13,574 nucleotides of DNA from Candidatus Troglogloeales bacterium (GCA_005239595.1 SBBT01000192.1:1-13574); one strand, 5' to 3'; counted from the stretch's first letter, positions 1 through 8,235 are shown. Numbers and translations: made by a program. The notes: generated by a model not told the origin, from the letters alone.

Positions 1-63
1 ATTTAATTCTTGAGAATCAAAGAGTCCTATGATACGTTCAGCTCTGTTCCTTTGTGAAAAAAG

Positions 64-2559
64 ATGGAAACAAAATATCAGCCAAAGGAAATCGAGTCCC
101 GCTGGCAGGCCTATTGGGAGGATCACCATACCTTTCGGGTAACAGAAGACCCGGCCCTGCCCAAGTTCTATTGCCTTGAGATGTTTCCCTATCCCTCCGG
201 GCGGATTCATATGGGGCATGTCCGTGTCTATGCGATTGGGGATGTCATCGCCCGATTCAAAAAGATGCGCGGATATCGCGTCCTCCATCCGATGGGATGG
301 GACGCCTTCGGACTCCCTGCCGAAAACGCCGCCATTGACAAAAAGGTCCATCCCGCCAAATGGACAGCGCAAAACATCACCTACATGCGCCAGCAACTCA
401 AAAAAATGGGCCTCTCCTACGATTGGAGAAGGGAGATTGCCACATGTCACCCCGATTACTACCGGTGGAACCAATGGTTCTTCATCAAGATGCTGGAGAA
501 GGGTCTTGCCTATCGAAAAGAGGCATCCGTCAACTGGTGTCCTGAATGCGCGACCGTCCTGGCAAACGAGCAGGTCATTGATGAATGCTGCTGGCGGTGC
601 GACAGCCGTGTGACGCAGAAAAACCTCGCGCAGTGGTTTTTTCGGATCACCGCCTATGCGGACGAGCTCTTATCGGAATGCGACCGTCTCACCGGCTGGC
701 CCCCCCGCGTGTTATCCATGCAGAACAACTGGATCGGAAAGAGCATGGGGGTAGAAATATCGTTTCCCCTTTCCGATCGGCCAGGTAACCTCTCTATCTT
801 TACCACACGACCCGACACGCTTTACGGCGTAACGTTCATGAGCATTGCCCCCGAACATCCGATCCTCCCCTCGCTTATTTCCGGCCGCCCGCAAGCGTCA
901 GAAATACTCGCCTTCATTGAGACGGTTAAAAAACAGGACAAGACGGTGCGAACGCTACTCCATCAGGAAAAGAAGGGGCTTTTTACAGGAGCCTATGCCC
1001 TCCATCCCCTCACCCATGAAAGAATACCGATCTGGACGGCCAATTTTGTCCTGATGGAATATGGCACCGGCGCCGTGATGGCCGTTCCCGCACACGACCA
1101 GCGCGACTTTGAATTTGCAAAAACCTACGGCCTCCCGATACGGCTGGTCATCCAGAATCCCGCCGGAACTGTGCCAGAACCGCTCACGGAGGCTTACACC
1201 GAGGAGGAAGGGTCCCTCATCGAATCGGGACCATTCAGCGGGCTCTCCCCAAAATCTGCCCAGGAAGCGATCATCCGGTTTCTTGAAGCGGAAGGTGCCG
1301 GCAAAGGAACGGTCCACTACCGCCTTCGCGACTGGGGAATTTCCAGGCAACGCTATTGGGGAACCCCCATTCCGATCCTCTATTGCAAACAGTGCGGAAC
1401 GCTCCCCGTCCCCGAACACGATCTTCCGGTCGTACTGCCGGAAGATGTAACGATCAAGGGGAAAGGGGGTTCTCCTCTGGCGGAAAACCCCTCCTTTCTA
1501 AACGCCACATGCCCCAAGTGCCATGGCACAGCCAGGCGCGAGACCGACACCATGGACACCTTTGTTGATTCATCCTGGTATTTCTTACGCTACATTTCCC
1601 CCCACGGAACGGACGCCGCGGTTGATTCCAAGGCGGTATCAACATGGATGCCGGTTGATCGGTACATCGGCGGGATTGAACACGCCGTTCTCCATCTTCT
1701 TTATGCCCGCTTTTTCACGAAGGTCATTCGGGACCTTGGACTGACAGAAATCGGCGAACCCTTTTTGAATCTCCTGACCCAGGGCATGGTGATCAAGGGG
1801 GGCGCAAAAATGTCGAAATCGAAGGGAAACATTGTTGATCCCGACCTCCTCATCGAAACATACGGCGCCGACACAGCCAGACTTTTCTCACTCTTTGCCG
1901 CCCCCCCTGAAAAAGATCTGGAGTGGAGCGATGAAGGGGTACAAGGCATGTTCCGCTTTTTAACAAAGGTCTATCGAATAACAGACGAATTCTGCCGCGC
2001 GCCCCGTCCCGCCGCCCCGAAAACGATCGATTTCTCACAGGCATCTTCCCGTGTAAAAGCGTTGAAAAGAATCACGCATCGCACCATCAAAAAAGTGACG
2101 GAAGAACTGGAGGCGGGGTTCCAGTTTAACACCGCGATTGCCTCCTTGATGGAGCTCTACAACGCCCTTTCAGCCGATCATCGTATTCCTCCGGAACCAG
2201 AAGAGATAGACACCCACGCCGCCGTTACAACGGAAGCCCTCGATCACCTGATCCTTCTCCTCTCCCCGTTTGCGCCGCACCTTTCAGAGGAGCTCTGGAG
2301 GATGATGGGCCGGGCCTCTTCCATTTTAGAGGCCCCATGGCCTTCCCATGATCCTCTCTGGATCGAAGAGGAGGTGGTGGACGTGGTCATTCAAATCAAT
2401 GGGAAGCTTCGAGGCAGGTTTTCAGCCCCCGCCCGATCCGACGAGGCCTTCTTGCGGGAGAAGGCCCTCCTGGATCCTAAGATTCAGACATGGACCGAGG
2501 GTCGGACGATTAAAAAAATTGTTGTGGTGAAAGGAAGGCTCGTCAATATCGTCTTATGA
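64..2559 (+). CDS. leuS: Leucyl-tRNA synthetase (LeuRS)
   Basis: Cytoplasmic class I aminoacyl-tRNA synthetase that charges tRNA-Leu with leucine. The 831 residues fit the bacterial family (E. coli about 860). The Rossmann-fold HIGH signature is HMGH at 49-52 and the KMSKS loop is at 582-586. The CP1 editing domain is intact: the Thr-rich TTRPDT at 247-252, and AHDQRD at 343-348, whose D345 matches the editing Asp of E. coli LeuRS. Zinc-type cysteines occur at 159/162 and 176/179, with a further CxxC pair on each side of the stretch near residues 440-485. The C-terminal part is the anticodon-binding helical domain and the small LeuRS C-terminal domain (IQINGKLRG). The ATG at 64 has only an A-rich upstream stretch and no strong Shine-Dalgarno. 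The gene heads the leuS-lptE-holA operon, and its TGA overlaps the lptE start as ATGA. No oddities seen. Confidence 0.98.
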   Translation: METKYQPKEIESRWQAYWEDHHTFRVTEDPALPKFYCLEMFPYPSGRIHMGHVRVYAIGDVIARFKKMRGYRVLHPMGWDAFGLPAENAAIDKKVHPAKWTAQNITYMRQQLKKMGLSYDWRREIATCHPDYYRWNQWFFIKMLEKGLAYRKEASVNWCPECATVLANEQVIDECCWRCDSRVTQKNLAQWFFRITAYADELLSECDRLTGWPPRVLSMQNNWIGKSMGVEISFPLSDRPGNLSIFTTRPDTLYGVTFMSIAPEHPILPSLISGRPQASEILAFIETVKKQDKTVRTLLHQEKKGLFTGAYALHPLTHERIPIWTANFVLMEYGTGAVMAVPAHDQRDFEFAKTYGLPIRLVIQNPAGTVPEPLTEAYTEEEGSLIESGPFSGLSPKSAQEAIIRFLEAEGAGKGTVHYRLRDWGISRQRYWGTPIPILYCKQCGTLPVPEHDLPVVLPEDVTIKGKGGSPLAENPSFLNATCPKCHGTARRETDTMDTFVDSSWYFLRYISPHGTDAAVDSKAVSTWMPVDRYIGGIEHAVLHLLYARFFTKVIRDLGLTEIGEPFLNLLTQGMVIKGGAKMSKSKGNIVDPDLLIETYGADTARLFSLFAAPPEKDLEWSDEGVQGMFRFLTKVYRITDEFCRAPRPAAPKTIDFSQASSRVKALKRITHRTIKKVTEELEAGFQFNTAIASLMELYNALSADHRIPPEPEEIDTHAAVTTEALDHLILLLSPFAPHLSEELWRMMGRASSILEAPWPSHDPLWIEEEVVDVVIQINGKLRGRFSAPARSDEAFLREKALLDPKIQTWTEGRTIKKIVVVKGRLVNIVL

Positions 2560-3092
2560 AGACATGCCCCCATCTTTATTTCAGTAGAACAGCGATTGCG
2601 GTTGTCATTGCGGCCTCTTTCTGGCTCGCTGGATGTGGACACCACAGAGGGGCTGCATCCCCCGGCCGGGAGATTGCGATTCCCCTTTTTGAGAACGCAA
2701 CCTTTGAGCCGACCTTAAACATGCAGGCGACCCAGGCGGTTAAAGAGGCCTTTCTGACGCGCGGCTTTCAGATAACGGGGGCCTCCAGCGGGGCGCCGAC
2801 CATCCTTACCGGGAAAATAAACAGTTTTGAGAAAACTCCAATCTCTTTAGGCGCGACCGGATTGGCCATGGAATACCGGATCAAGATTGGGGCAGAAATC
2901 ACGCTTCGTCATCGCGGAGAAGAGACCACCTTCACGGCAGAAGAGACGGCCGAGTTTTTTGCCCATTCGGATACCCTTTTGCACCGCGCGGCTGAAGACC
3001 GCGCCATTCGCGAGACAAGCCGACGACTCGCGGAAAGGGTGGCCGATCTGCTGTTTATAAAGAGTCATTCTCTTGGGTCAACCAAACAATGA
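2556..3092 (+). CDS. lptE: LPS-assembly lipoprotein LptE
   Basis: Probable outer-membrane lipoprotein that plugs and helps assemble the LptD translocon, which inserts lipopolysaccharide in the outer leaflet. The 178 residues begin with a lipoprotein signal peptide: a hydrophobic stretch at about 12-25, then the lipobox LAGC at 24-27 with Cys27 as the lipidated residue. After it comes the usual LptE pattern of IPLFENATFEP, a helix, and alternating beta strands including TILTGKINSFEKTP. Sequence conservation in this family is low, so the call rests on the lipobox, the size, the IPxFxN-like opening and the position between leuS and holA, which is where lptE sits in many diderms. The start overlaps the leuS stop and the stop overlaps the holA start (ATGA both times). 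Translation is probably coupled, since no Shine-Dalgarno lies at the usual distance. Confidence 0.85.
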   Translation: MKTCPHLYFSRTAIAVVIAASFWLAGCGHHRGAASPGREIAIPLFENATFEPTLNMQATQAVKEAFLTRGFQITGASSGAPTILTGKINSFEKTPISLGATGLAMEYRIKIGAEITLRHRGEETTFTAEETAEFFAHSDTLLHRAAEDRAIRETSRRLAERVADLLFIKSHSLGSTKQ

Positions 3093-4132
3093 CCTATCAA
3101 GAAGCCATCAAACATCTGGATCAAGGCCCTCTCGCCCCTCTCTATCTGGTCTCTGGCGAAGAGACGTTCTTTATACAGCAGATATTAAAGCTTTTTAAGG
3201 AAAAAGGGCCTCATCCCTCCGATTTTAATTTTGATCAATTTGAAGGGGAAACCTTAAACACGGAAGCAGCCGTCGCCCTCGCCCAGACTTACCCTCTCTT
3301 TAGCTCCAAAAGACTGATTATTATAAAAAACGCCGACCTGATCAAGAACGAATCGGAGACATTGCTGGCCTATTTGGAGAATCCCGCGGAAACGACCACG
3401 CTCGTCCTGGTCGCCGCAAAGACCGATCAAAAAAAGAAGATTTTCTCCGCCGCAAAGAAACACGCCGTTTTGATCCAGTGTCAGCCGTTATATGAAAATC
3501 AAATTCCATCTTGGATTACACAAGCGGGGAGAAAGAAGGGCCTGACCTTCACACAGGAAGCCCTGCACTTCCTAAAAGAACATTGCGGACGCGACCTCTT
3601 CCTGATTCAGCAGGAAATGGATAAACTGGCCCTGCATCTATCCGGTAACCCTGACGGAAACCTGGTATCGGCAGAGGCCTGCCAGCAGATCGTCGGGGCC
3701 GGTTCCAGCCACTCCATTTTTAAATTGATTGAAGCACTCTGCGAAAAAGAGCTGAAGGAAACGATGCGTCTGGTCGCATCCCTCTTTACAGAGGGGGAAC
3801 CGCCGCTTCTTATATTACGGATGATCCTGCGGCAGTGGAAGATGATGGCGATCGCAAGAGAGGCCCTCGACGAGGGATTGGACGAATCGGTCGTAGGAGA
3901 GAAGCTCTCGCTAAGACCTTCTCACCGGTCCGAATTCTTTCAACGGATAAAGATATGGAGGACCAAAGAGATACAGGCCGCGTTTCACCTCCTGCTCTCC
4001 GCCGACTCTCAATTGAAGGGAGGGGTTACCTCCCCTCTATTTGTTCTGGAGGGATTGATGATAGACCTCATCGGAGTGAACGCTACAGGGATGTACACGA
4101 TCCCATTCCGAGGCCTCAAGCAAGGCGGTTAA
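3089..4132 (+). CDS. holA: DNA polymerase III subunit delta
   Basis: Delta is the clamp-opening wrench of the DNA polymerase III clamp loader. It binds the beta sliding clamp and opens one interface during loading. The 347 residues match the family (E. coli 343). The N-terminal opening PLYLVSGEETFFIQQ, the helix-strand pattern of a degenerate AAA+ fold, ILRMILRQWKMM in the collar region and the Leu-rich C-terminal helix are typical of HolA. As expected for delta there is no functional Walker A motif. It starts inside the lptE stop (ATGA), so it is probably translationally coupled. The TAA at 4130-4132 overlaps the opposite-strand rpsT stop, so this operon has no room for a dedicated terminator before rpsT coding sequence. 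Confidence 0.95.
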   Translation: MTYQEAIKHLDQGPLAPLYLVSGEETFFIQQILKLFKEKGPHPSDFNFDQFEGETLNTEAAVALAQTYPLFSSKRLIIIKNADLIKNESETLLAYLENPAETTTLVLVAAKTDQKKKIFSAAKKHAVLIQCQPLYENQIPSWITQAGRKKGLTFTQEALHFLKEHCGRDLFLIQQEMDKLALHLSGNPDGNLVSAEACQQIVGAGSSHSIFKLIEALCEKELKETMRLVASLFTEGEPPLLILRMILRQWKMMAIAREALDEGLDESVVGEKLSLRPSHRSEFFQRIKIWRTKEIQAAFHLLLSADSQLKGGVTSPLFVLEGLMIDLIGVNATGMYTIPFRGLKQGG

Positions 4133-4407
4133 GCAGGCGGGGCGACTAGACCCTTATTGGCGCGTATGGTAAGACGTGAGACTTTACGCGAAGCGCGTTT
4201 TTTTGGAATAACGCCCTTGGAGGCACCGCTGTCGAGGGATGAAATAGCATCTTTTAGGGCCGTCTTGATCTTTTCATCGTTCTTTTCAGGAATGGCTGCG
4301 TAAACTTTCTTTACCGCTGTTTTTATGGAAGAGAGGACACTTCGGTTCCGATCTCTCCTTTTTTTCGACTGTCGCGCCCTTTTGAGCGCCGACGGATGGT
4401 TGGCCAT
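4129..4407 (-). CDS. rpsT: 30S ribosomal protein S20
   Basis: S20 is a primary 16S rRNA-binding protein of the small subunit body. The 92-residue product is strongly basic and opens with the classic MANHPSALKRARQS, which rules in the ATG at 4407 rather than the upstream in-frame codon at 4422. A strong Shine-Dalgarno (GGAGGA, plus coordinates 4415-4420) lies 7 bases before that ATG. The rest is the expected S20 helical pattern, with the conserved RKVSRLT near the C-terminus. The gene converges with holA, and both stop codons lie within TTAA at 4129-4132. It is transcribed alone, away from a membrane protein gene. Confidence 0.97.
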   Translation of the reverse strand: MANHPSALKRARQSKKRRDRNRSVLSSIKTAVKKVYAAIPEKNDEKIKTALKDAISSLDSGASKGVIPKKRASRKVSRLTIRANKGLVAPPA

Positions 4408-4414
4408 AAACAAG

Positions 4415-4464
4415 TCCTCCACAAGAGGGGGTTTTGACTAACACGCCCGATGATGGAATGTCAA
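4415..4464 (-). promoter_or_regulatory. Candidate rpsT promoter and ribosome binding site
   Basis: Reading the minus strand, a perfect -35 hexamer TTGACA lies at 4464-4459. A 17-base spacer then leads to only a poor -10 match (TTAGTC, 4441-4436; TGTTAG at 16 bases is an alternative). The Shine-Dalgarno GGAGGA at 4420-4415 follows. The leader would be about 20 bases. The -35 is convincing and the -10 is not, so the promoter call is tentative while the ribosome binding site is firm. Confidence 0.4.
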
Positions 4465-4479
4465 GAAACGCAACATCCA

Positions 4480-4857
4480 ATGTCTAATTCACCGGTTCCG
4501 TATGACCTGATCTTCTTCGGAATTTTGATGATCGCATCGGGATTTATGGATCTCTATATCATTCTCGCGAATCCGGAATACAGCCTCCCTGTTTTTGGAA
4601 CGAAGTTTACCGGATGGGGAGGCTGGTTTGTAAAACTGATCGCCCCGCCTATTCATTTTATCTCCGGTTACGGCACTGTTTTAGGCCGCAAGTGGGCGTA
4701 CCGCCTTATGATGTATTACTCCCTTTACGGGCTGATCAATGCAACCGTCAACCGGCTGGTTCTGCCGGGTCCTCATCGGATTCGGACGGTTTTCCTCGCA
4801 GGCACCCTGTTCTTCATCGGTTATCTTTATGCGCGTCGGAGGCAATTTCAAACGTAA
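4480..4857 (+). CDS. Small four-helix membrane protein, unknown function
   Basis: I do not recognise this family. From the ATG at 4480 it is a 125-residue integral membrane protein with hydrophobic segments at about 8-30, 45-68, 72-92 and 103-118. Charged residues are few and the tail ends with RRRQFQT, which would favour a cytoplasmic C-terminus by the positive-inside rule. There is no signal peptide cleavage site, no cysteine and no recognisable catalytic motif. In-frame ATGs at 4450 and 4453 would add about ten residues. None of the starts has a good Shine-Dalgarno. I prefer 4480 because the upstream extension is polar and overlaps the candidate rpsT promoter. The stop is 1 base from the stop of the convergent carboxypeptidase gene. 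The composition resembles the neighbours. It appears to be real coding sequence because the hydrophobic pattern is coherent across the whole frame. Confidence 0.7.
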   Translation: MSNSPVPYDLIFFGILMIASGFMDLYIILANPEYSLPVFGTKFTGWGGWFVKLIAPPIHFISGYGTVLGRKWAYRLMMYYSLYGLINATVNRLVLPGPHRIRTVFLAGTLFFIGYLYARRRQFQT

Positions 4858-4858
4858 A

Positions 4859-6382
4859 TTAAAAACCATAAATCTCGCCCAATTTTTCCCTTAAGCCATC
4901 GACAAAATAGGAGGGATTAAGCGGCTCGCCGGTCACACGACGGACCAGATCGTCGCTTGAATAACGTCTCCCGAAGCGATGAATTTTTTCATTCAGCCAG
5001 TGCGTTAAGATTGTAAGGCGACCCTGCCCGATATCGGTTTCCAGGGAAGGGATATCCTTCCTGGCCTGACTCAAAAACTGCGCCGCATAGAGATTGCCCA
5101 GGGTATAAGTGGGGAAATAACCGAAAGCGCCGCCGGCCCAGTGGATATCCTGTAACGCCCCATCTGCATCAGAATCGGGAACGACGCCAAGATAGGCCTC
5201 CATCTTTTCGTTCCAGAGCCGAGGGATCTCCTCAACAGGCAAATCTTCTTCCATCAGCGCCCGTTCTATCTCAAATCGAACCATCACATGAAGGTTATAG
5301 GTCAACTCATCGGCCTCTACGCGAATCAGCGAGGGGGAGACCCTGTTGATGGCACCATAGAAGGCCTCAAGACCGATATCTTGAAGCGTCCGGGGAAATG
5401 CCTCTTTTAGAATCGGATAAAAGTAGTTCCAAAAAGGCATGGAGCGTCCGATCCCATTTTCCCAAAGTCGTGATTGGCTTTCATGAATGCCGAGCGAGAG
5501 GGTCTCCCCAAGCGGTGTACCAAAATATTCGGCATTTAATCCCTGGTCGTAAAGGGCGTGTCCCCCTTCATGAAGGGAGCTAAAGAAAGAGGAGAGGAAG
5601 TTATACTCATTCATCCTGGTTGTAATACGGACATCGGTAGGATGAAAGGACGTTGTAAACGGATGGGCCGATAGATCTTGCCGGCCGCACAGGAAGGAGT
5701 ATCCCATCGTCTCTAAAACCCTTCTTCCAAACGCCAACTGCCGCCTCGCCGGCCAGCACCGATGGAGGAAATCATCCCGTGGGGCGATCGGCGCGCGCTG
5801 AACTTTTTCAAGAAGTGCAAGGAGCTCTTTTTTCAGCGCGGCAAAGAGCGGGACCAGTCGTGTTACGGTCATTCCAGGCTCGTAATAGTCGATCAGGGCA
5901 TCATAGGGAGATGACTGGTCGGCAAGTAACGATGCCTCTTCTTTCTTGAGCGCGACGATTGATTTAAGATAGGGGGCGAAGGAAGGGAAATCGCTCTTCT
6001 CCTTTGCCTCCGCCCACACCTGCTGGGCAATCGATGTGATCTTGGCCTCCCTTTTGACAAACTCGGTTGGGAGCCTTACGGCCTTGTTGTAATCACGGAA
6101 AACCTCCCTTAATAAGGCACGCGAAGGGTCGTCCCACACCTCATCTTCTGGCACGCCGGTTTTGATGTCGATCCATCGAGACAGGAGACGTTTCATGTGA
6201 GGTCCGATCTTCTTTTGATGGGCCATTCCTTCGAGAGCGGCCAACTGCTCCGCCCGCGCCTCTCCGCCCCCTTTCGGCATATACGTCTCCTGGTCCCAGG
6301 AAAGAAGAGAGACGGCGCTATTGATCTGTTGGATTTCACGAAGAAAGAGAATCAGCGGCTTCAAATCTTTCAAACTCTTCAT
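4859..6382 (-). CDS. M32 family metallocarboxypeptidase (thermostable carboxypeptidase 1 type)
   Basis: Zinc-dependent cytoplasmic carboxypeptidase that trims amino acids from peptide C-termini, probably in peptide turnover. From the ATG at 6382 it has 507 residues, the usual M32 length. All family motifs are visible in order: HPF and DVRIT (within HPFTTSFHPTDVRIT), the zinc/catalytic HEGGH at 271-275, HESQ at 300-303 supplying the third zinc ligand region, IRVEAD, and GALQDIHW followed by the GAFGYFPTYTLGN block. The longer frame opens with a GTG at 6406. I chose 6382 because an AGGA Shine-Dalgarno sits 8 bases before that ATG and because MKSLKDLKPL resembles the usual N-terminus. It has no signal peptide. 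It is transcribed alone, divergent from the EAL protein gene, with a plausible promoter just upstream. Confidence 0.95.
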   Translation of the reverse strand: MKSLKDLKPLILFLREIQQINSAVSLLSWDQETYMPKGGGEARAEQLAALEGMAHQKKIGPHMKRLLSRWIDIKTGVPEDEVWDDPSRALLREVFRDYNKAVRLPTEFVKREAKITSIAQQVWAEAKEKSDFPSFAPYLKSIVALKKEEASLLADQSSPYDALIDYYEPGMTVTRLVPLFAALKKELLALLEKVQRAPIAPRDDFLHRCWPARRQLAFGRRVLETMGYSFLCGRQDLSAHPFTTSFHPTDVRITTRMNEYNFLSSFFSSLHEGGHALYDQGLNAEYFGTPLGETLSLGIHESQSRLWENGIGRSMPFWNYFYPILKEAFPRTLQDIGLEAFYGAINRVSPSLIRVEADELTYNLHVMVRFEIERALMEEDLPVEEIPRLWNEKMEAYLGVVPDSDADGALQDIHWAGGAFGYFPTYTLGNLYAAQFLSQARKDIPSLETDIGQGRLTILTHWLNEKIHRFGRRYSSDDLVRRVTGEPLNPSYFVDGLREKLGEIYGF

Positions 6383-6420
6383 CAAAGCGATCCTGGGGGA
6401 AATCACGGAAAAGTTTTTGT

Positions 6421-6450
6421 ATTGTAGTCATAAGGAGACGAGGAAAACAA
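6421..6450 (-). promoter_or_regulatory. Candidate promoter of the M32 carboxypeptidase gene
   Basis: On the minus strand TACAAT (6426-6421) matches the -10 consensus at 5 of 6 positions. TTGTTT (6450-6445) lies 18 bases upstream as a weak -35 that keeps TTG. This would give a leader of about 30 bases before the ATG at 6382. Assigned by eye only. Confidence 0.4.
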
Positions 6451-6475
6451 ACTCGCCTTTTCGTCATCCCGATGT

Positions 6476-6481
6476 TATGAT
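6476..6481 (+). promoter_or_regulatory. Candidate -10 box for the EAL protein gene
   Basis: TATGAT matches the -10 consensus at 5 of 6 positions and lies 29 bases before the ATG at 6511. No good -35 hexamer is present 16-18 bases upstream, so an activator or another sigma factor may be needed, or the call may be wrong. Confidence 0.3.
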
Positions 6482-6510
6482 TTAGTCCAGACGTGGACGA
6501 TTGAGGGAAA

Positions 6511-8235
6511 ATGCACCGATCGCTTCGCATATTGATCATAAGCCATTCCGATGACGATGTCACACTGATTATTCGGGAGTTGCATCGCAACGGGTATGAA
6601 CCGACCTACGAACGTGTTGAGACAGCCGCCGCTGTCACGCAGGCGCTTGTCAAAAAGATATGGGACGTTATTATTGCCTGCGACACCATACCCCATTTCG
6701 ACATATCTTCCGGATTAAAAACTTTGGAAAATAGCGGATTGGATATTCCCTTTATTGTCATTTCAGGGGCTACTTCCGAGGAAATCGCCGTGGCGTCGAT
6801 GAAGGCAGGGGCGCTCGATTGTATTCTGAAGGGGAATATGGCCCGGCTGGCACCCGCCATCGAACGGGAACTGGGCGTTGTGGAACAACGACAGTACCAA
6901 ACACGGATGGAGGGAACGCTCCGGCATGTCCATTATTACGACCCCTTGACAGACCTCCCCAATCTAACCTTCCTTAAAGAACGGCTTCAGAAAACCATTA
7001 TCACCGCTCACCACGAAAGCAGGTCCATTGCTTTGCTGATGATCAACCTAAACCGATTCAGTGAGATTACCGAAACCTTTGGCCATCAGTACGGAGATCT
7101 TCTTTTGAAAGAAATCGGCCCACGCATAAGGGGTATCCTTCACGAATCGGATGTAATCGGACGATTGGGAGGGGATAAATTTGCCGTCTTGCTTCCTACG
7201 GCCGATGTTGAGGCCGCCACACAATTAACACGGACCCTGCTAAGAGAGATGGAGACGTCTTTTCTGGTGGAAGGGGTTCACCTCTATATTGGAGCCAGTA
7301 TCGGAATCGCCGTTTTCCCTGATCATGGAGAGTATGCGGATCTGCTTCTTCGGCGGGCGGATATTGCGATGCATGCCGCAAAAAAGAGCGACCTTGGATA
7401 CGCCACATACACCTCTGCGATGGATCGCGCAAATCCGAAACGACTCGCGTTGGCCACCGAACTGAAACACGCCATTCAAAAAGAGGAGCTCTTCCTTCTC
7501 TACCAACCAAAAGTAGAACTCAAAACAGGCCACATCGGCAGTGTGGAAGCGCTGCTGCGATGGCAGCATCCCGAACGCGGCATCCTCCCCCCGGACGAGT
7601 TCATTCCGCTGGCTGAACGAAGCGGGTTGATCAACCCCATGACCCTCTGGGTCCTGGGCGCGGCCATCAGCCAATGCCATGTATGCCGTCAAGTCGGGAA
7701 GCCGATTGTAGTGGCCGTTAACCTGTCGACTAGAAGCTTGAAAGACCCAAAAATCATAGACAATATCTCAAACCTGCTTAAAACACATGCGGTCCCCTCT
7801 CAATATCTTAAACTGGAAATAACCGAATCGACCCTCATGGAAGACCCAAGACGCTCTTTGGAAATCATCAAACGGCTTAAAAGGATGGGGGTGCGCATCT
7901 CGATTGACGACTTTGGAACCGGTTACTCATCGCTTTCTTATCTTAAGAAACTCCCTGCCGATGAGATCAAGATCGACAAATCGTTTATCATGGACATGGA
8001 TCAGGAAGGGATTGTGATTGTCCGTTCCACCATCGACCTGGCCCATAATCTTGGCATAACGGTGGTCGCGGAAGGGGTCGAAAGTCGGGACCTTATGGAT
8101 CAACTGGCCGGGTTAGGCTGTGATGAGGTACAAGGAAATTATATAAGCGACCTTCTTTCATCCGATGAACTCCCCTTATGGTTAATCGATACCGCCCCTA
8201 AAAACGCCAAAACAATCTGGCGGACGGCCCTTTAA
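6511..8235 (+). CDS. Receiver-GGDEF-EAL protein, probable c-di-GMP phosphodiesterase
   Basis: Cytoplasmic signalling protein of 574 residues with no membrane segment. Residues 4-125 form a receiver-like domain; 140-305 a GGDEF domain; 318-560 an EAL domain. The EAL domain keeps its main metal and catalytic residues: E346 of EALLRW, N404, E436, D466 and D467 of DDFGTGYSSL, K487, E521 and Q541. It should hydrolyse c-di-GMP to pGpG. The GGDEF domain looks inactive as a cyclase: the signature is GGDKF (220-224) and the metal-binding DxD of the family is NLN. The receiver has Ser11-His12 where the acid pocket is expected and Cys57 at the phospho-acceptor position, although Ser85 and Lys107 remain. 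GAGGG at 6503-6507, 3 bases before the ATG, serves as a somewhat close ribosome binding site. It is a single-gene unit divergent from the carboxypeptidase gene and convergent with the methyltransferase gene. Confidence 0.93.
   Translation: MHRSLRILIISHSDDDVTLIIRELHRNGYEPTYERVETAAAVTQALVKKIWDVIIACDTIPHFDISSGLKTLENSGLDIPFIVISGATSEEIAVASMKAGALDCILKGNMARLAPAIERELGVVEQRQYQTRMEGTLRHVHYYDPLTDLPNLTFLKERLQKTIITAHHESRSIALLMINLNRFSEITETFGHQYGDLLLKEIGPRIRGILHESDVIGRLGGDKFAVLLPTADVEAATQLTRTLLREMETSFLVEGVHLYIGASIGIAVFPDHGEYADLLLRRADIAMHAAKKSDLGYATYTSAMDRANPKRLALATELKHAIQKEELFLLYQPKVELKTGHIGSVEALLRWQHPERGILPPDEFIPLAERSGLINPMTLWVLGAAISQCHVCRQVGKPIVVAVNLSTRSLKDPKIIDNISNLLKTHAVPSQYLKLEITESTLMEDPRRSLEIIKRLKRMGVRISIDDFGTGYSSLSYLKKLPADEIKIDKSFIMDMDQEGIVIVRSTIDLAHNLGITVVAEGVESRDLMDQLAGLGCDEVQGNYISDLLSSDELPLWLIDTAPKNAKTIWRTAL

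Noticed and set aside
7..40. Promoter for leuS with TTGAGA and TATGAT
   Set aside because: The spacing between the two boxes is only about 12 bases, and the upstream context is cut by the window start, so no call is possible.
955..1419. 154-codon open frame on the minus strand inside leuS
   Set aside because: It lies wholly within a certain leuS gene on the other strand, its translation has no coherent family motif, and it is explained as a shadow frame.
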